Shown here in pieces: positions 47,545-57,688 of a stretch of 64,000 bases of DNA. This stretch comes from Harmothoe impar (taxonomy: Eukaryota; Annelida; Polychaeta; Phyllodocida; Polynoidae). The stretch's first letter is position 1. The number at the start of each line of letters is the position of its first letter. The stretch is taken from assembly GCA_947462335.1 (NCBI GenBank), contig OX381717.1, positions 14,499,166 through 14,563,165 on the forward strand. The letters run 5' to 3'. The position numbers were made by a program, and so were the translations under genes. The notes below the pieces were generated by a model, which searched no databases, had not been told where the DNA came from, and saw only the letters and a program-made list of their open reading frames with translations.

Positions 47545-48800
47545 TATTAGAGGTACTTCTAGTGTATATATTTTCACAAATGAAGCAGTTTTAGAATCGC
47601 TTAACTGTCTAGTTTCATATCCTAAAGCAGTGAGAAGTTATCTTTCCTAACTGAGGCACTAGGAGCTTGGATGTGAAGTAAGGTTGAGTCAAAATTCTAG
47701 GCAGCTGGAGGACAGCACCTCTGGCTAACACTCACTCAGCATTGCTTCACATATAAAGCTCTCCTATCTAAGATATCTTTTTTATAGTTAATATAAGCAA
47801 ATAGGAAGATAGCACACATGCTGGCACTAATTACAAAATAAGTGGTGAAATTCTACTCCAAATATTTCAGAAGATACAGCAGTTTCTGTACCAAATCACC
47901 ATATTTTACCACCAAAACTCAACCATGCTGTTTCACCAGATAGGGCCATTTCTTGCCATATATCTTAGCTTTCCAAAGATGTCTTTATGTCTTTCATATT
48001 CCAAGAATTGAGGATAGGAGAAGGAAAAAGGTAAATGCATCTCTGCACTGCCTGGGGTCGAGGTCGGCCGCCATTTTGTATTGTCGGCCATATTGGAAGC
48101 CATTTTTAACTTATCTGTTCAATATTCATAGATAATTGATCACCAAGAAAAGAGCTTTCAGAATATATATACTTTTACCTGTTTAAGTGATTAATTTATA
48201 CTAGTTCAATTCTGAGTATGCCATGCATTTGTCCGAGAAATAGCAAAAACGTAGCTGGTCGCCATTTTGTATTATCGGCCATATTGGAGGCCATTTTTAA
48301 CCCATTTATTTTTTATTAGTAGATAATTGATCATCAGGAAAAGAGCTTTCAAAATGTACATACTTTTACATGTTTACACTGGTTCAATTCTGAGTATATT
48401 AAGTATTTATCCATAAAATAGCAATAACGAGGTCGACCATGACGGCCATTTTTGGCGGCCATTTTGAATTTTTGACAGGGGTAATTAAGGAATATTGATC
48501 ACCAAGCTATGAGTTTTTAGAAAATGTATATATTTATATGGTTTTTGCTTGAATTAAAGTAGAATATGCTAAAATATTGTCCTCTCTGTCTCAAGTTCTT
48601 GGCTAATTAGGCTTGATTGGTGCCTTCTATTGTACAGCTAATGTATGGCCTTAGACTTTCAATATTCCCCATACTTTTCTGTGTTCAAATGCTGCTGTAA
48701 CGCTTAATAATTATCCGATTGACATCATTCTTTTTTTGATCTTCTTCTTTCATAAAGAGCTTTTAGGATAAGGCAACAGATCTGTTATAACTAATTGATT
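47545..48800. other. Non-coding spacer of the Polinton-like element with ~180-bp repeats
   Basis: No gene seen. From about 48050 to 48480 a unit of roughly 180 bases occurs about 2.5 times. Each unit opens with ggccgccattttgtatt...cggccatattggaggccattttt and continues ttgatcaccaagaaaagagctttc. The same ggccgccat/aagatggccgcc signature is in the arms of the 3.1-kb element at 36449-39549, so part of this spacer may be a captured repeat. Confidence 0.5.
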
Positions 48801-48910
48801 CTATTTTCGATGGAACACCCTAGTAGTGGGGAGGTAAAAACCCGGTTGCCAGTACTGCGCTGTGCCAGGAGCGTTGTCGTCAGTAGTAGTAGCGGTAGCA
48901 GCAGGTGCAG

Positions 48911-48949
<39 letters not shown>

Positions 48950-49179
48950 GCGCAACAGTAGCAGGCGCAGCAGCCTCAGCAGGCGCAGCAGTAGCAGGCG
49001 CAGCAGTAGCAGGCGCAGCAGCAGCAGCAGCAGCAGCAGCACGAGGATCACCAGCACCAGCAGCAGCAGCAGCAGGCGGGGCAGCAGTAGCAGCGGCAGT
49101 GCGCTTAGCAGCAACGTGTACCGTCGCGAGTGTAACAACATCGCTAGCACGACGACTACTACCAGTAGTACTGCTACTA

Positions 49180-49210
<31 letters not shown>

Positions 49211-49409
49211 CGCTACTACTACTACTACTACTACTGCTGCGAGCGCTCACTACAGCGGGAGGGTGATAAGACCAAGCGGTTGCGGCGGTAGTCTCATTTT
49301 CAGTAGCAAGAGGAGGCACTGACGCTAAACGAGCGCTGTTCCGCGTAGTCTTCTTGTTCTTGAACTTGCTTAGATCCTTGGACGGCGCTAGGTGTTGTCT
49401 TTTGCTCAT
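48801..49409 (-). CDS. Low-complexity basic, S/A-rich protein
   Basis: From ATG at 49407-49409 the frame starts MSKRQHLAPSKDLSKFKNKK, a basic head. It is followed by a run of serines (from TAC/TAG-type triplets), then long A/P-rich stretches encoded by (CAG/GCA)n microsatellite. A TATA box at 49469-49476 stands about 60 bases upstream, which supports transcription. Function unknown: a basic, alanine-rich chain could coat DNA, but the composition alone cannot show that. Several other frames are also open here because of the triplet repeats. Confidence 0.5.
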
Positions 49410-49468
49410 GGTGGTGACTGTAGAGAGCAGCAAAAGACTGAGTGAGTGAATGGGGGTTTCCAGGCCCC

Positions 49469-49476
49469 TTATATAC
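49469..49476 (-). promoter_or_regulatory. TATA box for the S/A-rich gene
   Basis: On the minus strand the text reads gtatataagggg, 60 bases before the ATG at 49409. Confidence 0.6.
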
Positions 49477-49489
49477 GCCTTCTCGCTTC

Positions 49490-49866
49490 TAGAGCTAAGC
49501 TACTTACTGCCCCTGTTCAGCTGCCGCCGGCTGGCCGGCGGCCATTCACAAAGAGAAACAAAAGACATAATGCATGACGTTTTCAGCTGGATCCCTTTCC
49601 CCCCTTTTGAGAGATCGACTGTCAAGAGCTAAGCTACTTACCACCCTGTTCAGCAATTCAACGCGCATTAGCTGTATAAAGGATTAAGCAGTTGCTGCCG
49701 CCGACTGACCGGCGGCCATTCACAAAGAGAAACAAAAGACATAAGGCATGACGTTTTCAGCTGGATCCCTTTCCCCCCCCTTTTTTGAGAGATCGACTGT
49801 CATGAGCTAAGCTACTGACCACCCTGTTCAGCAATTCAACGCGCATTAGCTGTATAAAGGATTAAC
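49490..49866 (+). repeat. Tandemly duplicated promoter-like segment
   Basis: The blocks gagctaagctact (49491, 49626, 49804), ggcggccattcacaaagagaaac (about 49538, 49712) and gctgtataaaggatta (49670, 49849) repeat at spacings of 135-180 bases. The last block contains a TATA-like TATAAAGG on the plus strand. Repeats with a TATA core and YY1-like gcggccatt suggest a duplicated control region between the divergent genes. Confidence 0.6.
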
Positions 49867-50365
49867 GGTCATGAGCTTAGAGTGTGTATACAAAAAAACT
49901 ACAGGAGGCGTGTGGCGTGAAGCAGGACCCCCTAAGACGAGCGTGTCTGTCTGTGAGTAGAGGCGTGTGCAAATGGTGAGCGACTTAAGTGTAAGACAAA
50001 AAAAAAAATCACCGCCTCCTGCCGTGGTGAGAAGACCGGGCCGGCCGGCGGCGGCCGGCTAGTTCAATAGGAGTGACAGCTGACTAAGGATGTGCATGAA
50101 AAAATCCGATTTTCACCTGACCTCTGACGTTTGTTACAATGAATGTCAGAGGGAGAGACAGTCGTCCTCAGGTAGGGGGTAAGAGGTAAGGCTATGGATG
50201 AGGAAAAAACACCATCTTCAGCTGGTCTCCGCCGATAGCGATGACATACTCCTCGTCATCTAAGCTCTTAAGAAGCTCTTAAGGAGCGGAGCGGCTGAAA
50301 AGCGTCATGCGGACAGGTCGCTAGACAGCTGGGGTGCTGTTGGAAATAGGATTAAACTCCCTCTG

Positions 50366-50373
50366 TATAAAAG
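50366..50373 (+). promoter_or_regulatory. TATA box of the death-domain gene
   Basis: TATAAAAG lies 109 bases before the ATG at 50475; a transcript start near 50397 would leave a 5' leader of about 80 bases. Confidence 0.65.
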
Positions 50374-50474
50374 CTCTGATTTCTGTTGGAAAAAAACCAT
50401 ATCGCCTCTGACCACAGTAACGTCTACTACCACCACCTCCGCCACCACCGCCACCGCCGCCGAGACGAGACCAG

Positions 50475-51186
50475 ATGGCTCAAGCTATTCCACTTTCAAG
50501 CTCGCCTTCACCCCCTTGTCCACCTGAAAAGTTAATGCGGCTTGACGACGTGAGACGCGCGGTGCAGACCGATGGGGAGAAAAGAGAGGTAGGACAGCGG
50601 CGCTTAGCATATAGCGACGCCTTGCTTCGTCAACTAGGTAAAGAGTTGAGCGGATCTTGGAGAGAGTTGGGCAGTAGCTTAAAAGTGACCGCCGCCCGTA
50701 TGGATGCTCTAGTAGAGCGCAGTGTCAAGACACCGGAGGAGCTGTGTACGGCGATGTTCTGAGTCATAGATGGGGAGAGCTCGGCCGCGTCTTCACCCGC
50801 ATTAGACAAGTGGAACTGTTGGCTCAGTGGATGACCCTTCTCCACAGGCAGGGGTTGGATTTCGAGAACCCCGACTCGCACGCGATGCATAAGCACTTGG
50901 GCGCCCTCGGCAGACGCCTAGGTAGCCGGTGGAAAGAGGTGGGGGTCATTTAAAATTGTCGCCTGAGAGGTTAGATAAGATCGCTGAAGCATGCGAATAC
51001 GGAGGAAGTCCCGCTGAGTGGGCCTTCCGAGTGTTGAAAATGTGGCAAGCTGAAGCTGACGGTGCCGGCAGTACGCCTTTTGAACTCCTTCGAGTGTTGA
51101 CTGAGGACATGGGAAAGTTTGACCTCGGCATCGCGATATTACTTGACTTTATCAAGCAAGAAACAACGAGAACGACGGACATGTGA
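50475..51186 (+). pseudogene. Death-domain protein, two tandem modules, frameshifted
   Basis: Three overlapping frames follow one another: 50475-50762 (from ATG), about 50744-50953 and 50929-51186. The first contains LLRQLGKELSGSWRELGSSL, the H1-H3 pattern of a death domain. The second has HKHLGALGRRLGSRWKEVG. The third continues LSPERLDKIAEACEYG ... AFRVLKMWQAEADG ... LLRVLTEDMGKFDLGIAILL, matching H3-H6. So two modules lie in line, with one break inside the first (near 50744-50762) and one inside the second (near 50940-50953, beside a G-run and an A-run). Death domains assemble apoptosis and innate-immune signalling complexes; an element-borne copy could interfere with them. The breaks may be decay or sequencing errors in homopolymers. 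Confidence 0.7.
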
Positions 51187-51413
51187 ATTGTTGTGTTTTA
51201 TTTTCATACGTCTTCTTTATTAGTAAGTAAAAAAAATATTATAACAATTAAGTCGCGTGTCCTCTTAAAGTGTCACTTCCTCCGGTCGCAGCTGATCGCC
51301 TCATCAAGGCATGTGATAAACAAAAAATTGAAGAGACACGCTTCTTCCTCTCGAGAGGAAGAAGTGTGTCTCTCGATTAAATTCTTTTCTTTCTTTTTTT
51401 CTTAAAAGAGACA
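51187..51413. other. 3' region of the death-domain gene
   Basis: Contains an inverted pair cttcctctcgag/ctcgaggaag at about 51343-51365. No AATAAA was found close to the stop at 51184-51186. Confidence 0.4.
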
Positions 51414-52293
51414 AACGCCCCTTAGAGTGCCCCCCTAGAGTGCCCCCCTCCCCCCTCCCCTCCCCTCCCCTCCCTCCCCCCCCACCCGCCCCATGCATCC
51501 TAAAAGCGCCCCCCTCCCCATGCATCTTAAAGGGGCCCCCCTCCCCCCCCTCCCCCCCCTCCCCCCCCTCCCCCCCTCCCCCCTCCCCTCCCCTCCCCTC
51601 CCCTCCCCTCCCCTCCCCTCCCCTCCCCCCTTATACACTCTAAAGAACGCTTCTACCTAGTTCAATAAGTCACTTCCAGTCGCTCGTAAAAAAATAAAAA
51701 TGAAAAAACAAACTTATATTGTTGTGTTTTTTATTGGTTTACCAAAAAAAATAAGAGACTCGCCTCCTCCTCCTCCTCCTCCTCCTCCTCCTCCTCCTCC
51801 AAAAAAAGTATATATCACATTTTAAAGCACGTGACCCCTTAAAGACGCTCATCTCTTCATTAAGTCGCGTGACGTCACTTCTTCTTCCGGTCACGTGATC
51901 AATCAGGTCACTTCCGGTCACGTGATCCTCAATGGGGTCACTCACTTCCGGTTGGCCATTAGGTCATGTGACGTCACTTCCGGTCACGTGACTCATCAGG
52001 TCACTTCCGGTCACGTGATCCTAAATTAGGTCATATGATGTCACTTCCGGTCCCCTAAGTAGGTCATATGACGTCACTTCCGGTCCATAAGTAGGTCATA
52101 TGACGTCACTTCCGGTCACGTGACCAAATGGCGGCCTCTGATTGGCTAACCAGGTCACGTGACGTCACCATTAATCCCCTAAGTAGGTCACTTCCGGTCA
52201 CGTGACCAAATGGAGGCCTCTGATTGGCTGCATGTCGATTGAGTAATAAACAGTACTTAACCATAGTCCCGTTCCGATACATACTATACTACT
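51414..52293 (-). repeat. Right terminal inverted repeat
   Basis: Inverted partner of 41209-42117, with shorter (TCC)n and different C-run lengths. It starts just downstream of the death-domain gene. Confidence 0.85.
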
Positions 52294-52574
52294 AACACAA
52301 TCTACACATGCGGCACCTGGTGGCAAAAACCGAAACTACCTGCAACCATGATATTTGCCAATTTCTCTTACTTATATGTCATGATCTACCTTTAAATTAT
52401 CGAGAAATATCATTTTCTCATGAGGGTCTATAAGAAATGCACTCAAATAGCAATGCCCTCTAAAAGACAAATAAACCCCGTGACATAGGCTTTTATCTCT
52501 TCTTTGTGTTCCATAGGGTCATTAAGAAAACATTTTGGTCGATCTAGAATTAGCTAGATTGTGTTGTATACCTT
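52294..52574. mobile_element. Right part of the MITE split by the Polinton-like element
   Basis: The first six bases are the Polinton-like target duplication AACACA. The segment ends tagattgtgttgtatacctt, then TA. Non-coding, about 280 bases. Confidence 0.85.
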
Positions 52575-54840
52575 TAACTATTGATGGATGATCAGAAAGG
52601 AGAACACAATGCTAGTGTTTGCTGATGTAGATTTATTCGATAAATCACAATTTATAAGGCTCAGTCATAAGAACATGACAGTCAGAATCATATGCACAAA
52701 GTGAAAACCGTTCTGATTGATACAAATGAATGAAACCAATCAGTAAAACGTACATAGATACACATATATACATAACATTATACCAATAGCTGCAGGCTGC
52801 TTGAAACTCAATTTAATAAATTCAATACCAACATGTAGACCCACTCTACATTGTTCACATGTGAGTACATAGACAAGTTATAACTCCAAAACCAATAACT
52901 CTAGTTCATTCTACAGGTGACAGTTCTGAGGGTAACACAGTTCATGGATTTGACTAAAAAGTCACCTATAACGTTTTTTGTGTGGTTAGTCAACACCGAG
53001 TTTCTTGTAAGTGCCCACAAGGCCTTCTACCACCTTGTCTGTGGTCTTGTTGGTGATCTGTTTGGGGACATGCAGGTAGTAGGTGCCCAGCTCCTGGAAG
53101 TAGGACTCAGCTGCCAACATCTTCTCCTTCCACTCCTGACAAATAGATCCATAATTAGAGTCACTCTCCCAGCAGAGTCCACACGTGGAGTTGGGCTATT
53201 TTCACAATATTTATAGGAACTTTGCTTTGACATCCAATTTTGATGATTAAGTTAACATTATCAATCTGGATGGGTTCTCTACGATTTCCTCTGTCCAATG
53301 ATATATGACAGGACTAGGTAGGCCCCCTCGCGTGAAAATCAACTGCCCCCCCTGTTGTTAAAAAATTACCACTCCCTATGGTTAGAATTAGATGATGTCC
53401 CCTTTTACCATGTATAGGATGACTTTACACGTTTATCTCTTTTCTATATTTGTCCCACTGATAAGATAAAACTGCAAGGCAATAAAATCGATAGAATGAC
53501 CTCATCTTTGAAAATAAGGTATGAATTTCTGTTCAATTATTATGCCTACCTCTTCCATATTACTGATGGGACCAAGAGTTCCACAGAGCTCCTCCGGCAG
53601 GTTGTCGGCTCCCAGAACTGCCTTCAACGCCTCTATATCCTCACCATAGAAGAATACCTGTACGGTAGAAAAAAGAGTTGAAATATCACAATATACATCT
53701 GCTCAATAAAACGGGGTCACAATGTCCCCCCCCCCCCACCTAAACCTTTTCACTTACTAATGGTACATATGTTGCCTTATGGCCACCCAATGAAGGGGCA
53801 AATCCTTGTTACCACCTCTCCTGTTAAGTATGTTGTGCTGAGATCTAGGTGTTTGAATATTTATATTCCCAGAAAGTGGGCTAGATTTGCACCATTCATC
53901 ATGAGAGAGACCTGGTTAAGATAACAGAAGTGTAATATGACCCAGAGACCATTAAATGAAGAACGATGGAAGCAAATAATAATCAAACCACCATGAAATG
54001 TTTTTCAATATATGCATGTATATGCCATGGAGGCATGGCATACAGACGTCATTTCGTTTTGTAATAGAGATAGTTATATCAACATGTAATTAAGGAAAAG
54101 GTACACATACCCTTTTCTGTATTTTCTCCTTCACAAATGGCTTTATGATGTTAAAAACAATATTGAAAATTGCAGGCTCATGGATAATTCGCACTGCCTT
54201 CATGCGCAATGGAAATGCATCCTGCAAGATTAAATGATGATTTAGAATGCATTTTAGTACAATTAACAAATGATATTTGGATGTACCGATTGCATATGAA
54301 CATTTCAGAATTTGAGAAAAAGTTTTATCAGTGGATGTAGAAAATACTTTTAGTAATTATGATATTCTTAATTCATTATTCTGATGAATCCTAATGATAA
54401 TCTAAAGATGGAATAAATTGCAGTAGAATGACACATGTACCTGGATTATAGAGGTAGTTGACTTAGCGTAGCCCCTCTCAAAGTTTTTGACGTGAACCAT
54501 GCCAAAGTTTGTCATGTCAAAGATCACTACAATTCCATTTATCTGTGTCTCTTCATCCTGAAAATTGAGACAGAACTTTACAATACTGTCAATTCCTTAT
54601 GTATTCATATGCATTTCATGAACATTTTGTGTTTAGTTTACTTGGTATCCAGGGCTGGATTTATGCACCATGAATACACATGAACAAATCACAATGTGTG
54701 CCTTATATTATAAGAGTGACACCAACTAAACCTACCTGTACGGCCATCTCTATGTTTAACACCTCAGACAACATACAACTCCATATATTGTACAGAGATG
54801 GGTTCCACTTTCCTATTAAGGAGAATATAGAAAGCCATAG

Positions 54841-56119
54841 GGGAACGTTCACAAATGACGTCACCTGCTAGGGGGTAGGTGGGTCTTTGGGTTTAGTGAC
54901 AAAAAGTGACATGGGGGTGGGGGGGTGTCAAGGTCTGTGTGACATCACCTTTTCAAGTCCAGACATATTTATGAATAAAAACAGTATAGAGCATAGATAA
55001 AAATGAAATGAAAATGACTAATTAGGCTGTGGGAACTTTACTGATATTGTGCCTATTATGACTGATATTCAATGAAACAGTATCTCTGCTATCTAGCTGG
55101 AATGGTAACTAATTGGCCATTGTCACATGGTGTAAAAAGTGATTTAGACTAGTACCGGTCATCAATGTATAATTATGTCAATGCTGCTATGAATGATTAC
55201 CCTAAATTTTCATGTAGAGGCCACAGGCTGTGTTTCACGACCTTGGGACAATGTTTTTGTCTCTGATCGGGTGCCGTCTCTGACCAGGTGCCTTCTCTGA
55301 CCGGGTGCCGTCTCTGACCGGGTGCCGTCTCTGACCGGGTGCCGTCTCTGACCGGCTTGGCTTGATAAGGTCAAAATACTAACAGCAGGAGGCTAATTAT
55401 AATTGTAACTATGATTATATAACAACCGCCATAACGTTTTTCCAAATCCTTATATATATGAGTATAATTCTTTTTAGAGCACCTTTTTCTGACACCTGGT
55501 CAGAGACGGCAGCCGGTCAGAGACGGCACCCGGTCAGAGACGGCACCCGATCAGAGACAAAAACATTGTCCCAAGGTCGTGAGACACAGCCCACAGCTAA
55601 TAGTCAGATTGTCAGTGTCAGACTTATGGGATCGACCTTGACCAAAAGTAAATGGGTGGTTAATATGCAAGTTTTCGCTATACAGTACTGAATTCGTCCA
55701 ATTCATACCCCCTTTGAGGTTTATACAATTTTCCAAAAGTCTAGGTGCAGCTAATAAGCAAGTAAGGCTTATACACGAGAATTTGCGGTAGATTTATTCT
55801 GTACAATCCTATATGAGTGCCCTGGCCAGTGGAGGCATGATTACCCCAGGCACTTATACAAGACTGGTGCTTATTCAAAACTTAGTGCTTATATCTCCCT
55901 GCCTTTTATCTCTCAGGTAGGAATGACTAGTATTAATTATGATCTGTGTGAGACTGCATTTAGAGGATTTCCTAGCGGGGGGAGGAGGGGGGGGGGTCTT
56001 CAAAATTAGTGACGTCTTTCTTAGGGGGGTTATTGCTGGTAGGTGACAAAAGGTGACAAGGGGGTGGGGGGGTCCTAAAAATGGCCCAAAAAAAGGTGAC
56101 GTCATTTGTGAATGTTCCC
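54841..56119. mobile_element. 1.28-kb non-autonomous DNA transposon in CRAL-TRIO intron 2 (copy B only)
   Basis: Ends GGGAACGTTCACAAATGACG and its near complement, with arms extending to tcacc(t). Copy A has no insert at the equivalent place (after 4845). The interior has G-rich runs and no coding potential, and another MITE sits inside it. Confidence 0.75.
55226..55591. mobile_element. MITE nested in the 1.28-kb element
   Basis: Relative of 8108-8426 with ggctgtgtttcacgacc ends and four to five copies of the ctctgaccgggtgccgt unit in the left arm. Flanked by cacag-like bases on both sides. Confidence 0.75.
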
Positions 56120-56969
56120 TAATAAGCAAAAGTGATATATATATATACAAGTTATCCGTCCCAGTCATCAAAGTTCTCTATAGTAAACTTGGGGAAACTT
56201 TGATGCATGAATTACGGATAGAGGTCTATCCATTAATTTGACAAAGTACCCTGTTTACTGTCTTTTATTAATATTCTACTATCAATAGTTTGTGGAAGAA
56301 CACAGATTAGATTGGGAAGTTAGCCTATTTGATTCACAACAATTTGAAATCTGTTCGGTAAATAGCACTCCTTTTTGACATTTAGTATGCAGATTGCAGA
56401 CATATTAATTTTGATTCAAGCTCTGAACTCTTAACCACAGCGACCTCCTTAGGCTGTGACATCCTGTTAAATGGTATATTGTTCCTATAGTCAGTAAAAG
56501 GCAATATTGTTCTTCCATGCATCGTAATAACCTTCATTTGATTAACAAGTTGATAATGAGATTTTTTAACAGAATACAAGCATATTATTCATTTCACCTG
56601 GTCTCAGGAGTATGATGCGTCGTCCCTCCTTGTCCCTGTTTGGCAGCGTTATGTTGACGCAGTCGTCAAACACGGGGCCCATGGCTGACGGGCGGAGGTC
56701 CTTAAAGAGCTCCTTGTGCTCGTCTCGTACCGTGAAGTAGTTAATGAGGAGCTGGTACGCACGGTCGTAGATAAACTTACGTGCTCTCAGAAACCGCAGC
56801 AGGTAGCATCATCTGTACGGCAGTGCAGGCCTGTCAAGTAGATCAATTTGTTATTAAATGCCTGTTTATAAAATTGGGATTTCAGTGAAGATTTTCTATG
56901 ATGACATTTAATACAGAGAGCCAACTACATTCCTATAGTCACTAAAAGGCAATATTTGTCATGATGGTG

Positions 56970-57013
56970 CACCAATGCAGCCCCGGCAAGTAACTCACCG
57001 GGGCTGCATTGGT
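56970..57013. other. Hairpin in CRAL-TRIO intron 2 (copy B)
   Basis: Perfectly paired version of the hairpin at 5698-5745: accaatgcagccccgg against ccggggctgcattggt. Confidence 0.45.
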
Positions 57014-57401
57014 ACATCGTGCAGTCCCTTTAGTACTGTATTAGCCCAGTAGGGTCGGCATGATGCTTATATGCAGCAATGGCAAGTTACTCACAAGGAT
57101 GCATTCATGCATCATGACGATGACAGGCATCATGCATTAATTAGAAAATAGAAATGGCCAACCATTTTATAATACACTATAGTTTTGTTTCAGTGTGATT
57201 AATATCAACCAGTAAAGCTAATCACTTTATCAAAGCTAATCACTTTATCAAAGCTAAACACTAATCACATTGGAGACTGTTCCTGTATCAGGAATATATC
57301 TAAAGTATCGGACCCACACTAAAAACGTAGATACAATATGAGCCTGGTTTAATGTTTAGTCCTTATTCAGTGCCAACTACCATGATATGGTCCCAAAGAC
57401 A

Positions 57402-57535
57402 GGCGCGGATTCAGAGGGGACGGACCTGGCGTACGCCCCCCTCCCTAATTTCCTCTATAGTTTAATGTAAATCTTTTCAATACCCCTAGTACATTTCACG
57501 CCCCCCTTTCCAAAATTCCTGGATCCGCCCCTGAA
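57402..57535. mobile_element. Short MITE in CRAL-TRIO intron 1 (copy B)
   Basis: Copy of the element at 6126-6270, with shorter C-runs. Confidence 0.5.
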
Positions 57536-57688
57536 AGAGCTGCACCTACCTGGGTGAGCCTTGACCATGTCGCGTAGAGCCTGTATGTCCCGGGCGCGCC
57601 ATTCTGGTTTCTCATTGAGCTCCTCCTCTGCCTTCTTCACAAGCTCAGGACTCAGGGTGCACACGTAGGGCTCTCCCCGAGATGACAT

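Larger units (their letters stand above)
41209..52293. mobile_element. Polinton/Maverick-like element, 11.1 kb, with PolB and death-domain cargo
   Basis: Terminal inverted repeats of about 0.9 kb begin AGTAGTATAGTATG and end in the complement. AACACA at 41203-41208 and 52294-52299 is an exact 6-bp target duplication, and the AG...CT ends match those known for Polintons. Genes: family B polymerase, PC4-like protein and a low-complexity protein on the minus strand; death-domain protein on the plus strand. The usual Polinton integrase, A32-like ATPase, adenain-like protease and capsid genes are not detectable, and there is little room for them. It may be a derivative moved by another element's integrase, or a distinct lineage close to adintovirus-type elements. 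Confidence 0.8.
52986..57688 (-). pseudogene. CRAL-TRIO gene copy B, 1-bp deletion in exon 2
   Basis: Exons 57550-57688, 56598-56830, 54736-54812, 54441-54557, 54111-54221, 53550-53657 and 52986-53135 correspond one for one to copy A, with GT-AG sites kept. Exon 2 is 233 instead of 234 bases: caggaaggcatc of copy A is caggtagcatc here (about 56801-56807). This breaks the frame within the CRAL-TRIO N signature. In the same exon the FDYD of copy A becomes FIYD. All other exons remain open, so the break is young, a null allele, or an assembly error. If real, the product would lack the lipid-binding domain. Confidence 0.85.

Noticed and set aside
48862..49266. Plus-strand alanine-rich frame and other overlapping frames at 48791-49322
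   Set aside because: Triplet repeats leave several frames open; only the minus-strand frame has a TATA box and a non-repetitive basic start.
52917..53216. Plus-strand frame of 99 codons
   Set aside because: It is the complement of CRAL-TRIO copy B exon 7 and its intron edge; the matching frame at 2236-2505 is the same shadow in copy A.
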